This document shows, in pieces, positions 53,285-62,379 of a DNA stretch of 64,000 bases (the first letter of the stretch is position 1; each line of letters opens with the position of its first letter). The stretch is from Chloroflexi bacterium TSY. Its GTDB lineage: Bacteria; Chloroflexota; Anaerolineae; Caldilineales; Caldilineaceae. The notes beneath the pieces were generated by a model. The model saw nothing but the letters and a program-made list of their open reading frames with translations, ran no database searches and had not been told where the DNA came from. The translations under genes and the position numbers were made by a program. The stretch covers positions 93,417-157,416 of the forward strand of contig JAHBNG010000020.1 of assembly GCA_019217005.1 (NCBI GenBank), read 5' to 3'.

Positions 53285-55969
53285 TTAATTCCGTTGAAGG
53301 AGGGGGACGTAACTGTGTTTGGGCACCCCAATCAGACGACAGCTCGGCAACACGGATTGCGTACTGACGACATACTGCCCTTCGGTCGTATAAATGCCAA
53401 GCCATTGATCGCTTGGGCTAATCAATGAGCTTTCGGCATCGCCCACCACAAAATGAATAGGCAATTCATTATGCTGGTTAAGATGTTGCTGTAGCGCCCT
53501 CATATTGTCGGTCAGATAGAGTTCATTCACGGAAGAAAAATAGCCCAGCAGAACAGTACCTGGTGGAAAAGTGTAGCTTTGACCTTCTATGTCTTGCAAT
53601 GTCCAACCGCTGAGATCAACTGCCTCTGCGGAGCAGTTAATCAAGGTGACAAAGTTTGGAACGTTCGCCCTTCTTGATTGCCTCATTTGATCCTCAGAAT
53701 CAGGGTCGACCCTCTGCGGTGGGTCAATTTTACCGATGCCGGTTCGATTCAACTGACTAAAATAAAGACGAGGTTTATCCGTCGAATTGTTTAATGGGAT
53801 CACTGAATCAAAATTTGATGGATCATATAGTTGTCTACGCCGCTCTTCGATAAATTGAAAAATCTCTGTTGGATCGAAGGTCATTCCCCACCGGGGCATA
53901 TCGAAATTGGTAATATCTTGCTGCATGAGTTCAATATCACTTTGGATCGATTGTGGAGACAGTGGTCCACTCTCTTGTGGAGCAGTCGGCGGGCCAAGCA
54001 ACCGATCCATCAGAGAGCTAAGCCGGTGCAAATACAGAGTACGCAATAATGGATCGCGAAAGACTGCTTCCAATAAGTGATTATAGACCTTCTCAAATGG
54101 AAATGCATAATCGTTGTCCCATGGCAGCATCAACCAGCGGCCAGAGTTCGAACCGTTACGCAGCAGCCAAAAGTTCTGAGTTATTGCATCCCAATCGGAC
54201 ATCAAGGTTCTTGCTGCCAAATAGTTGATCAATATGGGAACATCAACATTTTTGAAGATATAATTTGTAACGTCTTGTCCGCTACGCAACGAATCGAGTC
54301 TTGTATCTACATTGATTCCGGCAATAAATTCGACCAATTCTGGAAACCGATCCTCGATCTCCTCTTGGGGTCGCTTTTGTTCGATTCCAAAGGTGTTAGA
54401 ACGCACCACCGTTCCTTTACGGGCATCAATGTGATGTAGACCCAGGTCATTGTAATCGACCTTAAACAACCCCACATCGGGATTTAGCTGATTCCTGGTC
54501 AAATAGCGTTCGTCTAATTCCTCTATAAATGCAAACACTCCGAAAAAAGCTCCGTTCAAGTTGGTACGGATCGGAAAATTGAGCGGCACGGGAAGACCCG
54601 CAGCTTCATATACCCGCCAGGCAAGTAGCGCTCTCAGATAGGTTTGATCTCCCAAGCCCGCGGAATCAAGACCCAACGTCTTCAGATTGATTTCATCAAA
54701 GGGTTCACTTGGATCGAAATATGTATCGGGATCTTCTGTGCCGGTTAAATGAAGATGGTAATCTCGGTTAAATTTGACTTTGTAGCTCTTTTTGGCAATG
54801 AGCAACGAAAATTTACCGCGCAGACGGATAGATACATTGTCGTATAATTGGCCTCGATAAAAAAGTACGGCTGATGTGCCTTTGTCCCTAAACGTCCAAT
54901 AATCATAGGGCGGCCGATTGTTTGGATCTGGGTAGCGAGTCTCGTAATCTAGTCGATGTTGATCGAGTGCTTGGCGAAACCATTCCCAACCATATTCTGG
55001 ATCTTCTTCTACATACCAATGGAAAATTGGTAACTGAGAGTCTCGATTCATCTCTTGATATCCGATCACTGTCCCCAAATATTGGGGTGATCGAATAAAA
55101 TCAGGTGAATCTGTTGGTTCTTTGCGTCGTAAGGGCCAATATGAGTCGTATCCAAACTGATCGCGCGCGGAAATAGAATAGTGAACCAACGTTCCCCTGC
55201 TCAACGCCTTGCTTGGGATCACTGCAGCATAACGATCGTTGCCTTGTGAAAGCATGGGGAGACGAATGGATGGTCCGAATCCGATTCGATAGTCGAGCAT
55301 CACCTGCCGAATGCCGACGCTTGATCGGACGGTCGCCGTGACCAACATGTTGTCACCCGCCTGTACCGGATCAGTCGAGACCGTGCCAGCACGATGTGGT
55401 CTATGTTCAACCTGGCTAATGACGGCTCCCTGTCCAGACGCGTTCTGCCCTCCTGGCGTCGGTGAAAGATAGTAACGCTTCAGATCAGCGGAATTATCAT
55501 GAAGAACCAGATCATTATTTAACCCAAACGAGATCCCTGTAAACTGTTCGGGATACGAAGGCTCAAATTCAGAGGCAATTGAACCAGTGTCATCGATCAA
55601 TCCAAGATACTCGCCGCTCTGTTTTAAGGAAAAATTCGTATGTAGTTCTTGGCTGGGATCAGTTCTATCTTTACCAGAGGCAAATACAAGAAGATACTCT
55701 CCAGGGCCAATCATTGTGTCTTCGGTGAAACGCCATTTTCTTTGTGCATTGCGGTTGTCTGTCAGAGACCAACCCTTCAGATTAATTGAATCAAAAGATT
55801 GATTATATAGTTCGATCCAATCAGGCTTATCACCATCTGCATCAAGAGGATCGCGACTCATGGCAGCTCGGTTTGGCGACGCCATAAATTCGGTAATAAT
55901 TACTGTTGAAGTTTTGGAGGGGCTATCTTCGGCCAAGGTCGGAGTAGAATGCGAAGAAAGCTTACTCAC
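53285..55969 (-). CDS. CotH-family protein with lamin-tail domains
   Basis: An 894-residue protein. The start is GTG at 55969, one base after the stop of the phosphatase gene, so the two are coupled. No signal peptide is visible at this start. Residues about 20-170 and about 770-870 are lamin-tail domains (KPDWIELYNQSFDSINLKGW, and VTLINCSAEAVDLSGWTLQD). The centre has the CotH kinase-like core: SIRLRGKFSLLIAKKSYKVK, FDEINLKTLGLDSAGLGDQT, FGVFAFIEELDERYL and GRWLMLPWDNDYAF with the metal-binding Asp tract. CotH of Bacillus spores phosphorylates coat proteins; in Chloroflexota such proteins are surface or secreted proteins of unknown role. It ends PKHSYVPLLQRN, the tail shared with other secreted proteins here. 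Confidence 0.85.
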   Translation of the reverse strand: MSKLSSHSTPTLAEDSPSKTSTVIITEFMASPNRAAMSRDPLDADGDKPDWIELYNQSFDSINLKGWSLTDNRNAQRKWRFTEDTMIGPGEYLLVFASGKDRTDPSQELHTNFSLKQSGEYLGLIDDTGSIASEFEPSYPEQFTGISFGLNNDLVLHDNSADLKRYYLSPTPGGQNASGQGAVISQVEHRPHRAGTVSTDPVQAGDNMLVTATVRSSVGIRQVMLDYRIGFGPSIRLPMLSQGNDRYAAVIPSKALSRGTLVHYSISARDQFGYDSYWPLRRKEPTDSPDFIRSPQYLGTVIGYQEMNRDSQLPIFHWYVEEDPEYGWEWFRQALDQHRLDYETRYPDPNNRPPYDYWTFRDKGTSAVLFYRGQLYDNVSIRLRGKFSLLIAKKSYKVKFNRDYHLHLTGTEDPDTYFDPSEPFDEINLKTLGLDSAGLGDQTYLRALLAWRVYEAAGLPVPLNFPIRTNLNGAFFGVFAFIEELDERYLTRNQLNPDVGLFKVDYNDLGLHHIDARKGTVVRSNTFGIEQKRPQEEIEDRFPELVEFIAGINVDTRLDSLRSGQDVTNYIFKNVDVPILINYLAARTLMSDWDAITQNFWLLRNGSNSGRWLMLPWDNDYAFPFEKVYNHLLEAVFRDPLLRTLYLHRLSSLMDRLLGPPTAPQESGPLSPQSIQSDIELMQQDITNFDMPRWGMTFDPTEIFQFIEERRRQLYDPSNFDSVIPLNNSTDKPRLYFSQLNRTGIGKIDPPQRVDPDSEDQMRQSRRANVPNFVTLINCSAEAVDLSGWTLQDIEGQSYTFPPGTVLLGYFSSVNELYLTDNMRALQQHLNQHNELPIHFVVGDAESSLISPSDQWLGIYTTEGQYVVSTQSVLPSCRLIGVPKHSYVPLLQRN

Positions 55970-55970
55970 T

Positions 55971-57362
55971 TTATGTCTGTCGGGATTTACGGTTATAGAA
56001 AATCGGGAAATAAGTTAGCTTTCCTTTGACAATGGAAAAACGATCTCGAATATGACCATCTTTATCCAAAAAAGCAGCGCTCAATCGATACCCATCGACA
56101 TCTAGCACAAGCGAACCGAGTTGTGCAATCGACTTATACATCGCCGGATGATTCAATTTTCCTTCACCGACCCACCCTGAACAACCAACCGTCGCATAGA
56201 CAGCCCCTTGGTTCGGAGTCGGTACTAACGTCTCTTTTCGATAGGCACCACTACCGGCCAACGACCCATCTCCTCGATCGAGAATCATTCTGTCTGTGAG
56301 CGTATCGGATTTACCATAATGACCATTGATGAGATAGGAGCGTTCATAGCAATGGCTATGGCCAGACAAAACAAGGTCGACGCCATATCGTTCAAGAATT
56401 GGAACCGCATTTTGACGCATATCGGGCAGATTTCTTACTCTATTAGAATCTGAATCATGTGACCCTTTGGTATAGGGGGCATGATGCCAATAGGCAATAA
56501 TCCACTCTTGTTGCGTATTGGCTAAGTCGGACTCCAGCCAGCTTAACATTGGTCCATCTGGTTTGCGCGAGGATCCCATTGAATCTAGACAAACAAAATG
56601 GATATTGGCGTAATCAAACGAGTAGTAGGATTTGCTCTGGGAGGTAGTCCCGCCAACCTGACCAAATCGAGGAACATCAAATGCATCAAAGAAAGGACCC
56701 GTTTGGGCAAAGCTGTTGCACTCGTCGCAATAAGAATCATGATTGCCAAACGCGGGCCAGGCAACGGTTTTGCGCATCATCTCCGGATATATATCAAAGA
56801 AGCAATCTTGATACTCGCGATCTGTACCATACATATAGGCATTGTCACCAAGTAGAAGCCAAACGTCGGTGTGTCGATTCCCAGCATATTGATAGTAGCT
56901 ATTGCGCACGGCGCGTGCGTCATCGCTTCCAGTACCTGAATCACCAATGACCCAAATCCGCGTCGGACTTCTCTGATGAATGATCGGTGCGGTCATAAAA
57001 TAGTGTTCGTCATCGTCGCCTGCAAGTCGTTTTTCATTTGTACCGATGCTGTAATAGTACTTGCGTCTCGGTTGCAGATTCGTGACTTCAACCCGGTGCT
57101 CGGTTGTTGAAGCATTCTGTTCCACGACATTATCGAGCGCTCCTGGCTTCGTGCCAATCCGAACAACACTTGTTGAGGCAACATTGGTACGCCATCGAAT
57201 CATCATACTATTCATTGTACCAAGCTGCAGGTAAGGTCCACGGGTTACAACAGGTCGCCGTTCTTGAAGACTCTTGCTGTGCACGACCTGACGACCAAAG
57301 GCGCCCCAGCTTGCTAATCCAAACAAAAAGGAGCGCCGACTAATTTGAGAAAATCTATTCAT
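55971..57362 (-). CDS. Purple acid phosphatase-like metallophosphoesterase, Tat-exported
   Basis: About 463 residues. SQISRRSFLFGLASWGAFG is a twin-arginine signal. An N-terminal fibronectin-like domain (TRGPYLQLGTMNSMMIRWRT) precedes the phosphoesterase core: WVIGDSGTGSDD, LLLGDNAYMYG, AFGNHDSY, AYWHHAPYTKG and VLSGHSHCYER, which are the metal-ligand blocks of purple acid phosphatases. It would hydrolyse phosphate esters outside the cell. The start ATG (57362) follows the HflX stop by one base; downstream the CotH gene starts one base after its own stop. So hflX, phosphatase and CotH are a coupled operon. Confidence 0.87.
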   Translation of the reverse strand: MNRFSQISRRSFLFGLASWGAFGRQVVHSKSLQERRPVVTRGPYLQLGTMNSMMIRWRTNVASTSVVRIGTKPGALDNVVEQNASTTEHRVEVTNLQPRRKYYYSIGTNEKRLAGDDDEHYFMTAPIIHQRSPTRIWVIGDSGTGSDDARAVRNSYYQYAGNRHTDVWLLLGDNAYMYGTDREYQDCFFDIYPEMMRKTVAWPAFGNHDSYCDECNSFAQTGPFFDAFDVPRFGQVGGTTSQSKSYYSFDYANIHFVCLDSMGSSRKPDGPMLSWLESDLANTQQEWIIAYWHHAPYTKGSHDSDSNRVRNLPDMRQNAVPILERYGVDLVLSGHSHCYERSYLINGHYGKSDTLTDRMILDRGDGSLAGSGAYRKETLVPTPNQGAVYATVGCSGWVGEGKLNHPAMYKSIAQLGSLVLDVDGYRLSAAFLDKDGHIRDRFSIVKGKLTYFPIFYNRKSRQT

Positions 57363-57363
57363 G

Positions 57364-58836
57364 CTATACTTCGGAATTATTATACCAAAACTCTGTATAT
57401 TTGCCAGCAATTTCAACGGGAAGTCTGCCGACAATGTGCGTTCCCGATTCAGTGTGGGCTTCTTCGTCCACGATCCCATTCTGATGAAAATATGCAACCA
57501 AATCGCCCCGTGAATAGGGAATGAGGACATTTAGAGGCAGAAGTTGTCTTTGCAAAACCTGCTCAATTGTTTGGAGCAATGCAGACAGGTTTTCACCGGT
57601 TAAGGCGCTAAAGGTCACTGCATTGGGATAGTCATTTAAAGCAGCAGCCAATTGTCGTTTTGTTGCGTTGGGCTGCTCACTACTATCTTCCTCAGTTGAC
57701 TCACTATCGGGTTCGATGGTGAGCCTATCCAGCTTATTCAGTGCCGTAACCATTGTTTTTTGCCCCGCGCCTAATTCTTCTAAAACCTCTTCCACGGCGG
57801 CAACTTGTTCATCCATATTCTGATGTGACGCGTCCACAACATGTACGAGCACATCAGCCTCGATCATCTCCTCTAATGTCGCACGAAAGGCCGCAACCAA
57901 GGTTGTCGGCAGTTTCTGGATAAATCCAACGGTATCTGTCACCAGAGCACTCGCGCCGCTTGGCAACTCGATCCGCCGCGTGGTTGGATCGAGTGTTGCA
58001 AACAGCTGATTTTCCGCCAATACGTTTGCCCCGCTCAGTGCGTTGAGCAGTGTACTTTTGCCTGCGTTTGTATAGCCGACCAGTGCAATCACAGGCAAAG
58101 CCGAATGGTGTCGTCGACGGCGATGTTGACGACGATGTTTGCGAATTTGCTCAAGTTGACGCTTGAGAAATGCGATACGACGACCGATTTCACGACGATC
58201 AACTTCAAGCTGTGTCTCTCCAGGTCCACGGACACCCACACCACCACTCGCTCCCCCAACACGACCACCAGCCTGACGAGCCAGGTGCGTCCAGGCACGA
58301 GTCAAGCGTGGAAGGCGGTATTCATATTGGGCCAACTCAACCTGGACAGCGCCTTCGCGCGTGCGGGCATGACGAGCAAAGATATCCAGAATCAAGGCTG
58401 TCCGGTCCAATACTTTGGTCTCTTGACCAAGCGTACGTTCTAGCTCACGCTGCTGGCGGGGCGAGAGTTCATCGTCGAAGAGAACAACATTCGCCCCCAT
58501 CTCTGCAACACCAGCCTTGAGTTCATCCAGCTTTCCCTTCCCGATCAATGTTGCTGGGTTTGGAGAATCCAAATGCTGCGTCATCGATGCGATGACATTC
58601 AGACCCGCTGTTTTAGCCAGCAGTGTCAACTCGGTGAGTGAATCTTCAATCGTCAACAGACCTGGCGCTGAATCTAATTCTACACCGACCAAAATAGCGG
58701 TTTCTGGTGGGTGCTCTGTCGAGACAAGCCCTGATTGATCGCGCTCGACGGTGCGGCGGTTGCGCGTATCGAGTGTCGGAGAGACAGCCAGATCAGGTTG
58801 GGATGTAGAGTCTTGAAATGAATCTGCTGTCGTCAT
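57364..58836 (-). CDS. hflX: Ribosome-associated GTPase HflX
   Basis: A 490-residue GTPase of the Obg-HflX group. The N-terminal HflX domain holds NPATLIGKGKLDEL and RTREGAVQVELAQYEYRLPR, then a basic linker and the G-domain: VGYTNAGKSTLLNAL (G1), DTVGFIQKLP (G3), NKLD (G4) and SALTGENLSALL (G5). HflX splits stalled or stressed ribosomes. The ATG at 58836 with GGAG upstream is preferred over the TTG 24 bases earlier. It is first in the operon with the phosphatase and CotH genes; why a ribosome-rescue factor is coupled with exported proteins is unclear. Confidence 0.92.
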   Translation of the reverse strand: MTTADSFQDSTSQPDLAVSPTLDTRNRRTVERDQSGLVSTEHPPETAILVGVELDSAPGLLTIEDSLTELTLLAKTAGLNVIASMTQHLDSPNPATLIGKGKLDELKAGVAEMGANVVLFDDELSPRQQRELERTLGQETKVLDRTALILDIFARHARTREGAVQVELAQYEYRLPRLTRAWTHLARQAGGRVGGASGGVGVRGPGETQLEVDRREIGRRIAFLKRQLEQIRKHRRQHRRRRHHSALPVIALVGYTNAGKSTLLNALSGANVLAENQLFATLDPTTRRIELPSGASALVTDTVGFIQKLPTTLVAAFRATLEEMIEADVLVHVVDASHQNMDEQVAAVEEVLEELGAGQKTMVTALNKLDRLTIEPDSESTEEDSSEQPNATKRQLAAALNDYPNAVTFSALTGENLSALLQTIEQVLQRQLLPLNVLIPYSRGDLVAYFHQNGIVDEEAHTESGTHIVGRLPVEIAGKYTEFWYNNSEV

Positions 58837-58917
58837 AGAAATATTACTCCAGTTCTTCAAATCGCTTGGCTACTGCTCATATGGTTCCAGAAGTGACTTA
58901 TGCAATTTCTAGGAGTC

Positions 58918-58996
58918 GTTGACATTTGACAGCTCTCCTCAGAGAAATCAATGCCTAGAGTGACCAACGCTCTGAGAGCGCACTCTAAATGTCAAC
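58918..58996. repeat. Inverted-repeat element upstream of hflX
   Basis: GTTGACATTT and AAATGTCAAC are inverted ends of a 79-bp segment with further complementarity inside (CTCTCCTCAGAG; GCTCTGAGAGC). It may be another miniature element or a regulatory hairpin. Confidence 0.45.
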
Positions 58997-59055
58997 AGAA
59001 CCTAGAGAAATAGGACAAAGACGAAATCATCCAAAGACCTATATGAGCCTTGCTA

Positions 59056-60730
59056 TTAACGCTCAAGAAAATGAGAGTTCGGTTGAATAGCAGATAGCAC
59101 GGGAAGAAAACTTTGTTGATCACATAAAATGTTCTCAATACCTGGCGATGCACAGAGCGGCGCACCCCATGAGCCTGTTCCATTCGGAAAACGGCCATAT
59201 ATAAAATTTCGCCCTTGAGGACCAAATGTAACGGTGTCAATTGCGACGTTGCCAAATGCACCAAATAGTCCGACAGCTTCACCCTCATCGGCGTTCAAAG
59301 CAAAGTTAGTATGGGTAGGGCCTTGTTCTGGATCGTTATCTGCAAAAAAGACAAGGTAGCCACGAGCAGGAATTGACAAACCCGTTGTAATAGCATATTT
59401 CGTCGGTTTTGACAGCACATCGGTCAAATAGAGTCCATCCAAACTGACTGGCTGGGATCCGGGATTGTAAAGCTCAAGCCAGTCTGGAAACTCATTCGGC
59501 TCATCTATATCTTCCAAAACAGTTCCGTTACTGGCCATAATCTCGTTGATATAGATTACCGGTGCTTCATATCCAACAAGATATCGCTGTGTCTCGCTTG
59601 GAGCCAAACGCGGAAATAGCGTTATCTCAGCACTTTCCCCCTCGGCGACAATATAATAATCAACAACTGCGTCCTGCGCCTGTCCTGTAACAAATGCACC
59701 ATATCGATCTGTCTCACCTGCAACCAAGGTCATGGACGTACTGATATAATCGGTCTCATCAACTCGATAATAGAGCATCACATTTTCGGGGTGGTTCATT
59801 TTAGCTGGATAGATAGGTTTACACTTTTAGAAACAGAAAGAACGTTTATATTCTCTGATTTCGCCGGTTCTCAGAGAGAAAACGGTCTCATATAGATCTT
59901 TGTCTATATATCAAAAGTGTAAACCTAATTTTGAACCACCCCACATTTTCAACCGAAATATCGTCCGTTACAACCGCTGTTACATTGACAAACTGACCCA
60001 CATTTGGCGCTGGCGGTTGATGTGTCACTTGACTAATGAGAGGTGCAAATTGATTGGCCTTGCCAGGTGTATACGATGGTAATTGTACCCATTCGCCTGT
60101 ACCGTCAGGCAAACGCCCCAGTGAAACATCCGCTTGTTGATCACCAAACTCATGTTTGTCAATGACAGTTAACCCATCTGCAGCGATAAGGGCAAGAGCT
60201 TCCCCATTTTGTCGGAGTCGAAACGAAACATGATTTGGGCCCTGCTCTGGATCATTGTCGGCCCAAAAAATCAGATATCCTTGAGGGGAGATGATCAATG
60301 TCCTCGTAATATGATGCTTCGTTGTCTCGGTTAAATTATCGGTTAAATAAAGTCCTTCTAGATTAACAGATGTATTTCCTGTGTTATAAATCTCAAACCA
60401 ATCCTCAAATCGCGGCTCAGGATTGGGATCGTCCGGATCAGCCAATGAACTTTCATTATCTGCCATAATTTCGTTCAAACGCAGATCAAGAACATCTTGA
60501 TTCGATATTTCACTTGTCGCATTGATCCCGATGGGATGCGTTGATTGCGCAATGGCAGAGGAATTTATTCCCCCCACTAACAGACTCAGTAGTATACCCG
60601 AAAACAACAGAAGACTCGTTATCCAAACCAATGACGATCCTCTTAATGTCTTGGGTGTGTGAGCCTGCGATTGTTTAGACCGCAGGCTCACACTGGATTT
60701 AGCCGATTTGTCTTTTTCGTGCAATCTCAT
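59056..60730 (-). pseudogene. Secreted lamin-tail-domain protein, interrupted by a miniature element
   Basis: The N-terminal piece (60730-59943) has a signal-anchor helix (LVWITSLLLFSGILLSLLVG) and a lamin-tail domain (RFEDWFEIYNTGNTSVNLEG). The frame then runs into the 155-bp element at 59788-59942. The C-terminal piece (down to 59056) has a second lamin-tail domain (FPDWLELYNPGSQPVSLDGL) and ends PVLSAIQPNSHFLER. Removing the element and one 8-bp duplicate gives DDISVENV joined to MLYYRVDE in frame and a 503-residue protein (504 codons including the stop). msrB lies 24 bases upstream in the same direction. The element may have stopped production of the full protein. Confidence 0.85.
59788..59942. 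repeat. Miniature inverted-repeat element with 8-bp target duplication
   Basis: GGGGTGGTTCA at one end and TGAACCACCCC at the other are perfect inverted copies, with further matching AGGTTTACACTTTT tracts inside. The flanks are ACATTTTC on both sides (59780-59787 and 59943-59950), an 8-bp target duplication. There is no coding capacity. Confidence 0.9.
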
Positions 60731-60754
60731 TGTTTTTAACCGGGGAAGTAAGAT

Positions 60755-61168
60755 CTATTCGTCCTGAGCGAGATTGAGCGCAGCAGAGTTCATACAATAG
60801 CGTAAGCCAGTTGGCGCTGGACCATCAGGAAAAACATGTCCCAGGTGTGCATCACATTGACTACACACAACTTCTGTCCGTCGCATAAAGAAGCTGCGAT
60901 CCTCATGCTCCTCGACACTATTCTCGTCAATGGGGGCATAGAAACTCGGCCAACCGGTTCCCGAATCAAACTTGGTCTCCGAACGAAATAATGGAGCACC
61001 ACAACAGACGCATTCGTATGTGCCCCCTTCTTTGCAATGGTGGTATTTACCCGTAAACGCCCGTTCAGTACCGGCCTTTCGGGTTACTTTATATTGCTCT
61101 GGCGTCAGTTGTGCTTTCCACTCAGCATCGGTTTTGACAATTTTCTGAGTCGTTGTCTGGTCGCTCAT
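60755..61168 (-). CDS. msrB: Peptide methionine (R)-S-oxide reductase MsrB
   Basis: A 137-residue MsrB that reduces the R-form of methionine sulfoxide. CVCCGAPLF and [10 protein letters not shown] are the two CxxC zinc sites, [12 protein letters not shown] and RYCMNSAAL are the active-site tracts with the catalytic Cys in the last. ACGAGG lies upstream; two ATGs are possible and the second is preferred for spacing. Length is normal. It is followed by the lamin-tail gene 24 bases later. Confidence 0.93.
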   Translation of the reverse strand: MSDQTTTQKIVKTDAEWKAQLTPEQYKVTRKAGTERAFTGKYHHCKEGGTYECVCCGAPLFRSETKFDSGTGWPSFYAPIDENSVEEHEDRSFFMRRTEVVCSQCDAHLGHVFPDGPAPTGLRYCMNSAALNLAQDE

Positions 61169-61384
61169 CATAACCTCGTTTCTTCGTTAAAGGTGTACGT
61201 TCGTATGGTCCAACTTGGTTCATTTCCACACGTATGCAACTCGTTGTTTGTTCGTCCACCAACCCTGATTACATTTCGTTGCCTGACGTGAAGTCGCATG
61301 GAAAACGTAGCTGCATGTATGGTTAGTGGCTCTCTCATTTAGATGAGCTGTCAGGTAGAAAACTTACATTCTATTAAAATCGTT

Positions 61385-62353
61385 CTATTCGATGCGGGCA
61401 CCTGGCACATTTGTCTCTAAATCGATTCGTTTTGCATCGACCTGTTCTATCGCTCTACCCACCAAATTTAAATCGGTTTCGCTACAAATGGCAAACATAC
61501 AATCGCCACCGCCAGCCCCGGATAGTTTGGCCCCCCAAGCGCCCGCATCACGTGCAGCCAGAATGATGGTTGCTAATGGGAGCGTATTGACACCAAGGCT
61601 GTCTAATAGCCCTTGGTTTATGTTCATCAGTTGGCCTACGTCCTGCCACTTTTGCCTCAAGATAGCCGTGTGAGCCTTATCAACAATACGACAAATCAGG
61701 TCAAATATGTGATTGGCAAGTTCAGGCTGCTGCTGGCGCAAGTGATAGACCTGATTCACATACTGAACAGTTTGCGCTTTGTTTCCGCTATATCCGATCA
61801 CAATTGGTAAGTTTTCAACAGCCAAAGGTTGGATCGTCTGCCCCTGTCTCGCATAATAGAGTGTTCCACCATAGACCCCCGCTGCAACGTCATAGCCAGA
61901 TGCCCTCCCTTGGACATCCAGAACTGCGCTATAGCAAAGTGCAAATAGTGCAGATTGAGTCAGGCCTAAGTCAAGCAACTGATTCAAAGCGGTTGCAGTT
62001 GCTACTGTTACAGACGACGAACTGCCCAATCCGTGACTATCAGTTGGCCCCTTGGAAGAAATCTTTAAACCTGTATCCAGATTAAATTGGCGAAATATGC
62101 GCTGGACCACAGCCATAACAAACGAAATTTCGGCGGGAAAGGTTTGTTTGGTCTCCGACAACGAGCTGACAGGAATCGTATAATCACGAGTGCTAGTTGA
62201 TACATCCAAATCGATTTGGGGTTCGCTCTGTAACGCAACTGAAACCCAAACACGCATATCGACAGCAGTCACAAGACATGGATATCCGTAGACGACCGCA
62301 TGTTCCCCAAACAGCATTAACTTACCTGGTGCCGAGGCGGTAACTTTCGACAT
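61385..62353 (-). CDS. mvk: Mevalonate kinase
   Basis: A 322-residue GHMP kinase. KLMLFGEHAVVYGYPCLVTA is motif 1, DSHGLGSSSSVTVATATALN the ATP-binding loop, and AKLSGAGGGDCMFAI motif 3. It phosphorylates mevalonate to 5-phosphomevalonate in isoprenoid synthesis. The gene lies 26 bases downstream of the decarboxylase-like gene and the two are probably co-transcribed. No phosphomevalonate kinase or isopentenyl phosphate kinase gene is in the window. Chloroflexota such as Roseiflexus are known to have an alternative route through phosphomevalonate decarboxylase. Confidence 0.92.
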   Translation of the reverse strand: MSKVTASAPGKLMLFGEHAVVYGYPCLVTAVDMRVWVSVALQSEPQIDLDVSTSTRDYTIPVSSLSETKQTFPAEISFVMAVVQRIFRQFNLDTGLKISSKGPTDSHGLGSSSSVTVATATALNQLLDLGLTQSALFALCYSAVLDVQGRASGYDVAAGVYGGTLYYARQGQTIQPLAVENLPIVIGYSGNKAQTVQYVNQVYHLRQQQPELANHIFDLICRIVDKAHTAILRQKWQDVGQLMNINQGLLDSLGVNTLPLATIILAARDAGAWGAKLSGAGGGDCMFAICSETDLNLVGRAIEQVDAKRIDLETNVPGARIE

Positions 62354-62379
62354 AGATTTTGCGACTTCTCAAACAAGCT

